DNA of 64,000 nt from Cyanobacteria bacterium UBA791. GTDB taxonomy: Bacteria; Cyanobacteriota; Vampirovibrionia; Gastranaerophilales; Gastranaerophilaceae. The notes beneath the pieces were generated by a model. That model searched no databases. It was not told the DNA's origin and was given only the letters and a program-made list of their open reading frames with translations. The position numbers and the translations under genes are program-made. Location: the NCBI GenBank assembly GCA_002297005.1, contig DBIX01000048.1:35709-99708 (forward strand), read 5' to 3'. This document shows, piece by piece, positions 42,307 to 50,652 of this stretch (within the stretch, counting starts at the first letter, position 1; every line of letters begins with the position of its first letter).

Positions 42307-45300
42307 ATGCATTGTCCTAAATGTAATCATGAAATAACACCAGATACTAAAATATGCCCAAATTGTAAGAAGGTCTTACAATTAGCTTGTCCTGTCTGCA
42401 AAACCTTAAACAGAACAAGTATTTGTTCAAAATGTGGTTATACTATCTTGAGCAAATGTCATAATTGCGGAAAGGTTAATTTAACAGAAATCGGGCAATG
42501 TCCTAACTGCGGAATGGACACTCAATTAAGTATTGCACTTAATGAATCTGCCATTATAAACTTTGCTTGCGTAGTTATTGAATTTCCAAATATTTCAAAC
42601 TTAAAAGATATTTTCAATTCAAAAGAAGCTTACAAAAAATTTAAAACAAATTTATATAACCTAATTATTGGTTTTTGCTCTCAAATAGATTTAAAATGGC
42701 AAATCATTGATAACGCTTTCATTATAAAATTCAACAAAGAAAGTAATTTTGATGATTCTGTATTCAAAGCTATTTCTTTCATTTTAGAAATAGCAAAACC
42801 AATAATGAAACTTAATGTAAAATTACACCGCACACACAACACACTTATCAGATGTAATTTTACATTAATGAAAAAGGATATTAATACAAAACTTCATGAT
42901 TTCAAATCAGGTTTTAATATCAAAATGATGTACAAGGATACCTCTCAAAACAAATTCCATAACGCTCTTCAAGTTCTTCTTGATAGCAGTACTGCTGATG
43001 TTTTGAGAGATAAAGTTAGTGTTTCTCAACTTGGAACAGTTCTTGTAAAAGACAAACTTGAAATGTATTTTGAACTTGATTTGAAAAAATATATTTCTAT
43101 TCCAAAAGAAGAGGATGAACCAAAAGACGATTATGTAAAAGAAAGACTAAAACAACTTTCTTTAGAAGATTTAGACCAAGAAATAGAATTAGAAGAAGAC
43201 GACACTATTATCCATAACATCAAAAAGTTAAATTTTGATGAACAGGTTTGTAATTTCATCACAGTTGAATCAGGTGATTTGGAAAATACTGTTCTATCAC
43301 TTTTAGAAAAACAGCCTAAAAATATTATTTCTGTAAAAACAAATAAAAAATATTATCTTGTTTCTAATGAAATACCTTTGTTGGCAAAACATAATAAATT
43401 GTGTGCCGATGTTATAAAAGTAACATGTACAGAAGATACAATTAATAGACCTTATGGATTTTTCTATGAATTCTTATCTTCAATATTTAACTATTCAATT
43501 TCTGCCAAAAACTTTATTAAAAACAATTTTTCTACCTTCGACAAATTGGATAAGACAGGAGTTGTAAAAGCTTTAATTAACTTAAAACCTATTCCTAACG
43601 TTAATCCTGAAGACGTTAGAGATACTCTATATAATATTTTTACAATTTTATTCAGTTCTCTTGAACATTGTTTAATTTATGTTGAAAATTTTGAAAAAAT
43701 CGATTTAACTTCTTTTGAAATCTTACAAATGCTTTTAAAAGACTTTGATAAATATAGTGTAAACTTAGTTTTCTTGGCAGATGAAAACTTCTCTCTACAC
43801 AAGAATTCTCACTTCTTATTATCAAATCCTAAATATACAGAAATTATGGTAAAAGGCTCTAGTTTTGAAAAGATAATTTCACCTTTTGTAGATATTTATT
43901 CAAATATTTTGGATTCTTTCTACATGGAAAAAATTGCACAATATACAAAAGGTAGCTCTTTATACCTAAATCATGCAACAAATTATTTACTTGAAAATAA
44001 TATCATTGAGTTAAAAAATGGAAAATACACATTAGTAAAACAAACTTCTGTAGTATTTCCACCAACAATTGAAAAACTTGTTGAAACAAGATTTAGATTT
44101 TTATCACACAACCAAGGTGCTTATAGTATCTTGATGTTGTTACTAACTCTTGGTCCAAGAATTGATATTTCAACTCTTCAATCTTTAAATCTTCCTGACT
44201 TAGGAAATGCTTTAGGACTCCTTGATGAAAAGGGTTATATTTATCTTGAAAATGGTGTTGTATATTTCAACAATTACAACTTACTAAAAACTGTATCTGA
44301 AGTACTGCTAGAAAAAAGTCAAAAAATAAATATAGCAAACTTCTTACTAAACAATATTGTTGATGAAGATGTTCCATTACCTGTAAACTTAACTGTCTTT
44401 AGCATTTTAGAAGACAAAAAGAAAATTCAAGATTTTTGGAAAAAATTATCAAATGTTGCCTTGATGCTTGGTGATTTTAGTGCATATTTGAATTGCAGTA
44501 TTTTATTACTAAAAATGATGGAAGAGGATTCTAATGAAGAAACTCAACAATCTATAAATGACTACAAAATGATAATTTATGACAATGTTTCAAACATGTT
44601 GTACAAATTCATCCCTACAAAATTGTACAATTTCTCTAAACTTGTTTTGGAAAATATTGAACATGCGATGGATGATAAAAAAGTTATCAACTTGTGTAAT
44701 AAAATTCTACAATGTTGCTTGAGAACAGGTAATTATACTCAAGCTATAACTTTGGCAAACAAAATTTTAGCAAGACTACCAAAATCATCCTTTAACCCAA
44801 CAGACAAAGAATTTAATAATGTTCTTTTCTGGGTATCTATGATTAAGGTAAATATCTTCTTTAATACAGGAAATCTAAAAGAATGTATTTCTCTTGGTGA
44901 AAACTTATTGGAAATGTTTACACCAGAAAATATTTCTCTATTAATTTCAGATAAAATGCCTCAAGAACAAGTATTCTCATCAATTTACGATACTATCGGA
45001 TATATTTGTATGGCAAAAATCTTCCAAATCGAAGATGTAACACCTGTAATAAAAAAAGCAAAAGAAAAATTAGAAGTTATTCCTGATTCATATTCATTAT
45101 TCATATACTTACAAAAATATATTAAAGGTGAAGATTTCTATTTAGACATTGAACCTACTATGCTAGATGATTCAAATATTTTTGCTAGATATATTTATAG
45201 CATCTTAAAAGCTTTTGAAAATATTAATTTTGATATTAAATTATTTGCAAAACACATATATCAAGCTAAATTAACAGCAAAAGAAAACAATTTAACACAA

Positions 45301-45702
45301 TTAGATTTAATCTGTGACTTACTAATCGGATATTCTTACAAAATTCTTGGAGAATACGATAAAGCTCAAAAGATTTATCAAAACGTAAAAGAAATCAGTT
45401 CTCAAAACGGTTTAATAAATGCCTCTATTCTAGCATGGCATTTTATTGCTGATTTAAAAATTGTTCAAAATCGTGTTGATATTGGTTTAGGTATTGCGAA
45501 AAATACTATCGCTTTGCTAGACAAAAATCCTGATTCAAATGTGGTATTATCAATAATGTTCAATTTATTGATTTCTAAACTTCTTTCTGTAAAAGGTGAT
45601 GAAGAACAATCACTTTCATATAAACAACAAGCAGATTTATTAATAGAAAAAAATAATTTAACAAATAACCCTCTATTAAAAGCTAATAATGAAGAAATTT
45701 AG
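42307..45702 (+). CDS. Giant protein: zinc ribbons, cyclase-like domain, STAND-like ATPase, TPR-like repeats
   Basis: The 1131 residues begin with six CxxC knuckles (Cys 3/6, 17/20, 28/31, 40/43, 51/54, 65/68), i.e. three zinc ribbons. A region at about 80-195 (FACVVIEFPNISNLK) resembles a degenerate class III cyclase domain without its metal aspartates. From about 315 to 600 the layout follows STAND-type ATPases: PYGFFYEFLSSIF, a Walker-B-like LIYVENFEKIDLTSFEILQM and a following winged-helix-like part, but no Walker A is visible. The C-terminal part (about 700-1131) is helical, TPR-like. This order is known from cyclase/LuxR-type signal ATPases; here both enzymatic parts look inactive, suggesting a scaffold or sensor. 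No ribosome binding site; TATAAT ends six bases before the ATG. Domain calls after the zinc ribbons are inference. Confidence 0.72.
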   Translation: MHCPKCNHEITPDTKICPNCKKVLQLACPVCKTLNRTSICSKCGYTILSKCHNCGKVNLTEIGQCPNCGMDTQLSIALNESAIINFACVVIEFPNISNLKDIFNSKEAYKKFKTNLYNLIIGFCSQIDLKWQIIDNAFIIKFNKESNFDDSVFKAISFILEIAKPIMKLNVKLHRTHNTLIRCNFTLMKKDINTKLHDFKSGFNIKMMYKDTSQNKFHNALQVLLDSSTADVLRDKVSVSQLGTVLVKDKLEMYFELDLKKYISIPKEEDEPKDDYVKERLKQLSLEDLDQEIELEEDDTIIHNIKKLNFDEQVCNFITVESGDLENTVLSLLEKQPKNIISVKTNKKYYLVSNEIPLLAKHNKLCADVIKVTCTEDTINRPYGFFYEFLSSIFNYSISAKNFIKNNFSTFDKLDKTGVVKALINLKPIPNVNPEDVRDTLYNIFTILFSSLEHCLIYVENFEKIDLTSFEILQMLLKDFDKYSVNLVFLADENFSLHKNSHFLLSNPKYTEIMVKGSSFEKIISPFVDIYSNILDSFYMEKIAQYTKGSSLYLNHATNYLLENNIIELKNGKYTLVKQTSVVFPPTIEKLVETRFRFLSHNQGAYSILMLLLTLGPRIDISTLQSLNLPDLGNALGLLDEKGYIYLENGVVYFNNYNLLKTVSEVLLEKSQKINIANFLLNNIVDEDVPLPVNLTVFSILEDKKKIQDFWKKLSNVALMLGDFSAYLNCSILLLKMMEEDSNEETQQSINDYKMIIYDNVSNMLYKFIPTKLYNFSKLVLENIEHAMDDKKVINLCNKILQCCLRTGNYTQAITLANKILARLPKSSFNPTDKEFNNVLFWVSMIKVNIFFNTGNLKECISLGENLLEMFTPENISLLISDKMPQEQVFSSIYDTIGYICMAKIFQIEDVTPVIKKAKEKLEVIPDSYSLFIYLQKYIKGEDFYLDIEPTMLDDSNIFARYIYSILKAFENINFDIKLFAKHIYQAKLTAKENNLTQLDLICDLLIGYSYKILGEYDKAQKIYQNVKEISSQNGLINASILAWHFIADLKIVQNRVDIGLGIAKNTIALLDKNPDSNVVLSIMFNLLISKLLSVKGDEEQSLSYKQQADLLIEKNNLTNNPLLKANNEEI

Positions 45703-45935
45703 ACAATATTTATCCATCCGTCTATCATAGCTTTTAAAATGACCATGGCTCTTCGTGGAACACCAAATTTCTGCAAGATAGATGCAACATGGAATTTTAC
45801 AGTATGAACACTTATATATAAATCATGTGCAATTTCACCATTATTTTTGCCATTTACCAATTCTATTAAAACCTCTTCTTCCCTCTCTGTTAAAATGTTT
45901 TTAGGTCTGTTTAAAGACAATTCTATTGAAAACAT
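45699..45935 (-). CDS. Stand-alone LuxR/GerE-type HTH protein
   Basis: This is a small DNA-binding protein of 78 residues when started at the ATG at 45935, six bases after AAAGGAGG; the GTG at 45941 is too close to that site. Nearly the whole chain is a LuxR-type helix-turn-helix: LTEREEEVLIELVNGKNNGE, IAHDLYISVHTVKFHVASIL and QKFGVPRRAM. There is no receiver, autoinducer-binding or ATPase domain, as in GerE. Its stop overlaps that of the giant gene by 4 bp on the opposite strand. Regulation of the neighbouring motor or signalling genes is possible but not shown. Confidence 0.88.
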   Translation of the reverse strand: MFSIELSLNRPKNILTEREEEVLIELVNGKNNGEIAHDLYISVHTVKFHVASILQKFGVPRRAMVILKAMIDGWINIV

Positions 45936-46052
45936 AAACACCTCCTTTTATAAGTAAACCACTCAAAATTTTTTACAATTACATGTATTTACGTTTCTAT
46001 GATTTTTATCAAAAATTCTCAACATGGGGTATTAAAAATCCCATTTTTTTGG

Positions 46053-46058
46053 CATAAT
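46053..46058 (+). promoter_or_regulatory. -10 box ending six bases before the peptide-binding lipoprotein ATG
   Basis: CATAAT at 46053-46058, then AAAGGA, then ATG at 46065. The AAGGA directly abuts the ATG and is too close to act as a normal Shine-Dalgarno, so a leaderless start is likelier. The -35 is weak. Confidence 0.45.
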
Positions 46059-46064
46059 AAAGGA

Positions 46065-47900
46065 ATGAAACGTAGTTTATATGTAATTTTAATAATCATA
46101 TTCATATTACTTTTATTAAAAGCTTGTATTCGTAGAGATATTCCTGAACAAGAGGTTTCAACAAACCAATCGCAACAACAAGAACAGGTTTTTAATTTTC
46201 CACCAAGAGCAAAAACCGTCACTCTAAATGGCGTTGACTATCTTCAAAGTCAAACTCCTGTTGGCAAATTTGGTGGTGAAATGATTTTGTCAACCTTTGG
46301 AGAAGGTCCAAAAACCTTTAACCCATTCACTTCAAAAGATGCAACATCCTCTCAAATGGCAGGCATGATGTTTGACGGATTATTTTCAACAGATGCTAAA
46401 ACAGGAGAAATCATTCCAAAACTTGCTAAAGGTTATGAAATTAAAGGAAATGATTATTATGTATATTTGAGAAAAGGTTTAACTTGGTCTGACGGTAAAC
46501 CTATAACAGCTGATGATATTATGTTTACGTGGAAAGATATTATCTTTGCTGGAATGGGAAACACTTCTCTTAGAGATTCTTGCGTAATTGACGGAAAACT
46601 TCCTACAATTACAAAAATTGATGATTATACAGTTAAATTCACTCTTTCAAAACCATTTGCACCATTTTTAAGATTACTATCTTCAGAAATTGCACCAAAA
46701 CATATTTTTGAACCAGCAGTAAAAAAAGGTGCAAAATACTTTGACGGATTTTATTCTACAACAACTCCACCTAGCAGTTTTGTAACTTCTGGTGCTTTTA
46801 AGTTGAAAGAATATTTACCAGCACAAAGAGTTGTTTTTATAAGAAACCCTAATTACTACGAAGTAAACACCAAAAGTGAAAAGCTACCATATTTAGATAA
46901 AGTAGTTTATTTAATTGTTGGCGATGCAAATAATGAAATCTTAAAATTTGAAGCAAAAGAAATTGATATAATCGGTTTAAAAGGCTCAAATGTCGCAAGA
47001 TACAAGGAAAAAGAAAAGTCTTCAGATTACAAAATTTATAACCTTGGACCTGACACAGGGACAATGTTTATCGTCTTAAATTTGAATAATAGAAAAAATC
47101 CTGAAGGCAAATATTACGTTCAGCCAGAAAAACAATTCTGGTTTAGAGATTTGAATTTTAGAAACGCAATAGATTATGCAATTGATAGAGATAATATGGT
47201 GCAAAATGTTGCAAACGGTCTTGCAACACCACTTTTCACAGCAGAAAGTTTAAATTCTATCTTTTTAAATGAAAAAATCAAAGGTCACAAAAGAGATATA
47301 GACGCATCAAGAGAATTTTTAAAACAAGGCGGATTTTCTTACAACAAAAACAGTAAACTTGTTGATAAATATGGCAACAATGTTGAATTTGACTTATACA
47401 CAAATGCCGGAAACACAGAAAGAGAAGCTCTTGGTGTTATGGTAAAACAAGACCTTGAAGATTTAGGTATGAAAGTTAATTTCAAGCCTATTGAATTTAA
47501 TACTCTAGTCAATAAAATGGTCAATACTCTTGACTGGGATATGATTTTAATGGGTTTAACAGGTTCGCCACTAGAACCTCATAACGGCAAAAATGTTTGG
47601 AATTCTTACGGCTCACTTCACTTGTTCAACCAAAGATTAGAAAAAACCTCTTTTGATGATAGATATGATTTTGAAAAACAATTAGATTACCTTTTTGACG
47701 AAGCCTCTTTAAAAACTAATTTCAAAGAAAGAAAAGCTTTGTATGACCAATATCAACAAATTGTTTATGACAATAAACTTATTATTTACTTGTATTCACC
47801 AATAAGAATAACAGCAATAAGAAAGAAATTTAAAAATGTCTATCCGTCACCATTGAACGGAATAGGTTATAATATAGAAGAAATTTACGTGGATAAATAA
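46065..47900 (+). CDS. Peptide ABC transporter substrate-binding lipoprotein
   Basis: This is an extracytoplasmic binding protein of the OppA/DppA family (SBP_bac_5), about 611 residues. The start at 46065 gives a lipoprotein signal (KRSLYVILIIIFILLLLKAC) with a lipobox-like LKAC; the longer upstream frame would bury it. Family features: EMILSTFGEGPKTFNPFTSK, MFDGLFSTDAKTGEIIPKLA, YVYLRKGLTWSDGKPITADD, FRNAIDYAIDRDNMVQNV and a C-terminal IVYDNKLIIYLYSP. The gene is followed after 1 bp by two permease genes. The ligand is probably a di- or oligopeptide, though nickel or sugars are possible. Confidence 0.92.
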   Translation: MKRSLYVILIIIFILLLLKACIRRDIPEQEVSTNQSQQQEQVFNFPPRAKTVTLNGVDYLQSQTPVGKFGGEMILSTFGEGPKTFNPFTSKDATSSQMAGMMFDGLFSTDAKTGEIIPKLAKGYEIKGNDYYVYLRKGLTWSDGKPITADDIMFTWKDIIFAGMGNTSLRDSCVIDGKLPTITKIDDYTVKFTLSKPFAPFLRLLSSEIAPKHIFEPAVKKGAKYFDGFYSTTTPPSSFVTSGAFKLKEYLPAQRVVFIRNPNYYEVNTKSEKLPYLDKVVYLIVGDANNEILKFEAKEIDIIGLKGSNVARYKEKEKSSDYKIYNLGPDTGTMFIVLNLNNRKNPEGKYYVQPEKQFWFRDLNFRNAIDYAIDRDNMVQNVANGLATPLFTAESLNSIFLNEKIKGHKRDIDASREFLKQGGFSYNKNSKLVDKYGNNVEFDLYTNAGNTEREALGVMVKQDLEDLGMKVNFKPIEFNTLVNKMVNTLDWDMILMGLTGSPLEPHNGKNVWNSYGSLHLFNQRLEKTSFDDRYDFEKQLDYLFDEASLKTNFKERKALYDQYQQIVYDNKLIIYLYSPIRITAIRKKFKNVYPSPLNGIGYNIEEIYVDK

Positions 47901-47901
47901 A

Positions 47902-48876
47902 ATGCAGCAAATACTAATTTACATATTAAAAAGAATACTTCAAACGATACCATTACTAATTTTGGTATCCTTGATAAGCTTTTTCATTATTAGATTAAGT
48001 CCAGTTGACCCACTAGCAGAATTGAAATTAAACCCATCAATTTCAAAAGAAACACTTCAAAAAGAAACTGAAAGATTAGGTTTAAACAAACCAGTTTGGC
48101 AACAATATTTGTTGTGGGGAAAATCCTTTATAAAAGGTGATTTAGGTGTAACTTCAACTGGCGAAAGTGTTGCAAGCAAATTAAAAGAAAGGATACCAAA
48201 TACACTACTTTTAACAGTTGTAGTAATTTTCATGACATGGATAGTAGCCATTCCACTAGGTATGCTCGCCGCCGTGAAGTGGAAAACACCTTTTGATAGG
48301 TTCTTAACCTTTATAACGAGTATAGGTATGGCAATTCCGTCTTTCTTCTTCGCAATACTGTTATTAATTTTTGCAGTAAAAACTGGCTGGTTTCCAGTCG
48401 GTGGTTTAACAAGCTATGATTTTAATGATATGGGATTTTTCCATCAAGTACTTGATATAGCTTATCACCTTGTATTACCTGTAACTGTTCTATTCACAAT
48501 ATCTTTAGCAGGATTACAAAGACAGATGAGAGCAAACATTCTTGATGTACTTGATTCTGATTATATAAAATTTGCAAGGGCAAAAGGCTTAAGCGAAAAC
48601 AAGGTTTTATTTAAACACGCACTTAGAAATGCAGTAAATCCTATGATTACACTTTTAGGATTTGAATTTTCTTCATTACTTTCAGGTGCGGCTTTGACGG
48701 AATACGTTTTTCAATACCCAGGGTTAGGAAGACTTATTCTTGAAGCTGTTTTAAAATCAGACATAAACCTTGTTATGGCATCCTTGATGATGGGTGCATT
48801 CATGCTTATATTAGGAAACTTAATTTCCGATATATTGCTAATTATTACTGACCCTAGAATAAGAGTTAGGGGGTAA
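47902..48876 (+). CDS. Peptide ABC transporter permease, DppB/OppB type
   Basis: This inner-membrane permease of 324 residues has about six segments. The N-terminal ILKRILQTIPLLILVSLISF and IIRLSPVDPLAELK are characteristic of the DppB/OppB family, and the EAA loop that contacts the ATPase appears as YIKFARAKGLSENKVLFKHA. The C-terminal EYVFQYPGLGRLILEAV also fits. It begins 1 bp after the binding protein and ends 3 bp before the second permease, clearly one operon. Start ATG 47902 lies just behind the previous stop. Confidence 0.94.
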   Translation: MQQILIYILKRILQTIPLLILVSLISFFIIRLSPVDPLAELKLNPSISKETLQKETERLGLNKPVWQQYLLWGKSFIKGDLGVTSTGESVASKLKERIPNTLLLTVVVIFMTWIVAIPLGMLAAVKWKTPFDRFLTFITSIGMAIPSFFFAILLLIFAVKTGWFPVGGLTSYDFNDMGFFHQVLDIAYHLVLPVTVLFTISLAGLQRQMRANILDVLDSDYIKFARAKGLSENKVLFKHALRNAVNPMITLLGFEFSSLLSGAALTEYVFQYPGLGRLILEAVLKSDINLVMASLMMGAFMLILGNLISDILLIITDPRIRVRG

Positions 48877-48879
48877 GAT

Positions 48880-49944
48880 ATGATGAATGTTCTAAAACAA
48901 CTTGTAAAAGATAAATTTTCACTTCTTGCCCTAATTGTGCTTGTCGTGATTTATATGGCACTTTTATTTGCAGATTTTCTTGCTCCATATACAAAGGATT
49001 TTTCTGATAGAGAACTTTCTTATGTGCCACCATCACCAGTTTTCACAATTGATGAAAATGGTAAACTTTCAAGACCTTACACATATAATTACAAAAGAGA
49101 ATTTAATCCAGAACTTTTGGAAACAACGTATAAACTTGATAGAAGTCACAAATATTATTTAAAATTTTTAGGTAAAGGCGTTGAATACAAGGCTTTTGGC
49201 ATAATTCCAATGAAAAGACATCTTATAACTGTTGAAAATAACGGCAGATTATATCTTTTAGGTGGAGATATAAACGGTAGAGATGTATTTTCAAGACTGC
49301 TATTTGGTGGCAGAATTTCCATGACAATAGGATTTTTAGCTTTATTTGTACTATTTCCTATTGGACTTATTTACGGCGGTATTTCAGGATATTTCGGCGG
49401 AAAAATTGATATTCTTATGATGAGATTTGCAGAGGCCGTAATGTCTATACCAAGTTTTTATTTATTAATTATTTTGGCAGCAATTCTACCATCTAATATG
49501 ACAAGTATTCAAAGATTTATGCTTATTGTTGTAATTCTTGCTCTTATAGGTTGGGCAGGATTTGCAAGAGTTGTAAGAGGTATGGTTTTATCAATAAAAA
49601 CTCAAGAATTTGTTGAAAGTGCAAAATCTATTGGTGTATCTAATATGGGAATTATTTTAAAACATATTCTTCCTCAAACAACAAGTTACGTTATTGTTGC
49701 AATGACATTATCTGTACCATCATACATATTATCAGAATCAGGTTTAAGCTTCTTGGGACTAGGTATTCAACAACCTGACGCTAGTTGGGGTAATATGCTT
49801 AAAGAGGCACAAGAATACACAAATATTCTTTATAGACCTTGGCTTTTAACTCCTGGTTTCTTAATTTTTGTTGCAGTTCTGTCTTTTAATCTAATAGGTG
49901 ATACAATAAGAGATATTTTAGACCCAAAAAGTAAAATGAGATAG
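48880..49944 (+). CDS. Peptide ABC transporter permease, DppC/OppC type
   Basis: The partner permease has 354 residues. The N-terminal segment (LLALIVLVVIYMALLFADFL) is followed by a long extracytoplasmic loop. The core contains GDINGRDVFSRLLFGGRISM, the EAA-like VESAKSIGVSNMGIILKHIL and SESGLSFLGLGIQQPDASWG, all hallmarks of DppC. The loop between residues about 40 and 120 is longer than in typical DppC. Ribosome binding site TTAGGGGGT. ATPase genes (dppD/dppF) do not follow; the next gene is an MgtC-like protein, so the importer must use ATPases encoded elsewhere. Confidence 0.93.
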   Translation: MMNVLKQLVKDKFSLLALIVLVVIYMALLFADFLAPYTKDFSDRELSYVPPSPVFTIDENGKLSRPYTYNYKREFNPELLETTYKLDRSHKYYLKFLGKGVEYKAFGIIPMKRHLITVENNGRLYLLGGDINGRDVFSRLLFGGRISMTIGFLALFVLFPIGLIYGGISGYFGGKIDILMMRFAEAVMSIPSFYLLIILAAILPSNMTSIQRFMLIVVILALIGWAGFARVVRGMVLSIKTQEFVESAKSIGVSNMGIILKHILPQTTSYVIVAMTLSVPSYILSESGLSFLGLGIQQPDASWGNMLKEAQEYTNILYRPWLLTPGFLIFVAVLSFNLIGDTIRDILDPKSKMR

Positions 49945-49950
49945 GTGGAA

Positions 49951-50652
49951 ATGAGTCAATATTTAATAAGTTTAATATGTTCAGTAATTTTAGGTTTTTC
50001 TCTAGGCTTAGAAAGAGAATTAACAAATAAACAAGCAGGTTTAAGAACACATATTTTTGTATGTTTAGGAGCTTGTGTATTTACGTTATTATCAATTTAC
50101 GGTTTTCCAACATTTGCAATCGGTGATAATGTAATTTTGGCACAAGCAACAGGTATCAGAGATACCTCTCGTGTCGCAGCTCAAATCGTAACTGGTATCG
50201 GTTTTATTGGTGCTGGTACAGTAATGAAAAATGGTTCATCTGTTCATGGTCTAACAACAGCCTCAACTCTTTGGATTGCAGCTGCAATCGGTATGGCTTG
50301 CGGTGCTGGTCATTTTGGTATCGCTATCTGTACAACTGTATTGAGCGTACTTGTTTTAATCAGTATCAAATGGATTGAAAAAAATATTCTTGCAAAAAGA
50401 AAAATTAGAAATAAAAGATTAAAACTTTCTTTAAAATGTCAAAAAAATTGCGTAGAAACAGTTCAAGACGATTTAATGAAAGAATTTCCATACTTAAATG
50501 AAATTAAAAAAGTTGATTCAGATAAAGATCACGACGCAAAAATTGTGGCAGTAATTAATGTAAAAGATAATAAACCGCTACAAATGGTTTACAAAAAATG
50601 TGAAGCACTTAATGGTATAACTTCAATAGCAATACAGGAAGCTGATGAATAA
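49951..50652 (+). CDS. MgtC/SapB-family membrane protein
   Basis: This protein has about 233 residues. The N-terminal membrane domain shows the MgtC signature: LGFSLGLERELTNKQAGLRTHIFVCLGAC, abbreviated here as LGLERE and AGLRTH, then RVAAQIVTGIGFIGAGTVMK and GLTTASTLWIAAAIGMACGA. A soluble C-terminal part (about 150-233) looks like the ACT-like domain of the family. Members are linked to growth under low magnesium, acid or membrane-potential stress; the exact role is debated. The ATG at 49951 follows AGGTGG closely; a GTG at 49945 is the alternative. It overlaps the next gene by 8 bp. Confidence 0.92.
   Translation: MSQYLISLICSVILGFSLGLERELTNKQAGLRTHIFVCLGACVFTLLSIYGFPTFAIGDNVILAQATGIRDTSRVAAQIVTGIGFIGAGTVMKNGSSVHGLTTASTLWIAAAIGMACGAGHFGIAICTTVLSVLVLISIKWIEKNILAKRKIRNKRLKLSLKCQKNCVETVQDDLMKEFPYLNEIKKVDSDKDHDAKIVAVINVKDNKPLQMVYKKCEALNGITSIAIQEADE

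Noticed and set aside
40618..45941. Complete Zorya anti-phage system
   Set aside because: The MotAB-like pair is suggestive, but ZorC and ZorD/ZorE are absent, and the ZorA-like protein lacks the long tail.
45699..45941. LuxR HTH as the broken-off C-terminus of the giant STAND-like protein
   Set aside because: It is on the opposite strand with its own good ribosome binding site, so a frameshift or split cannot explain it.
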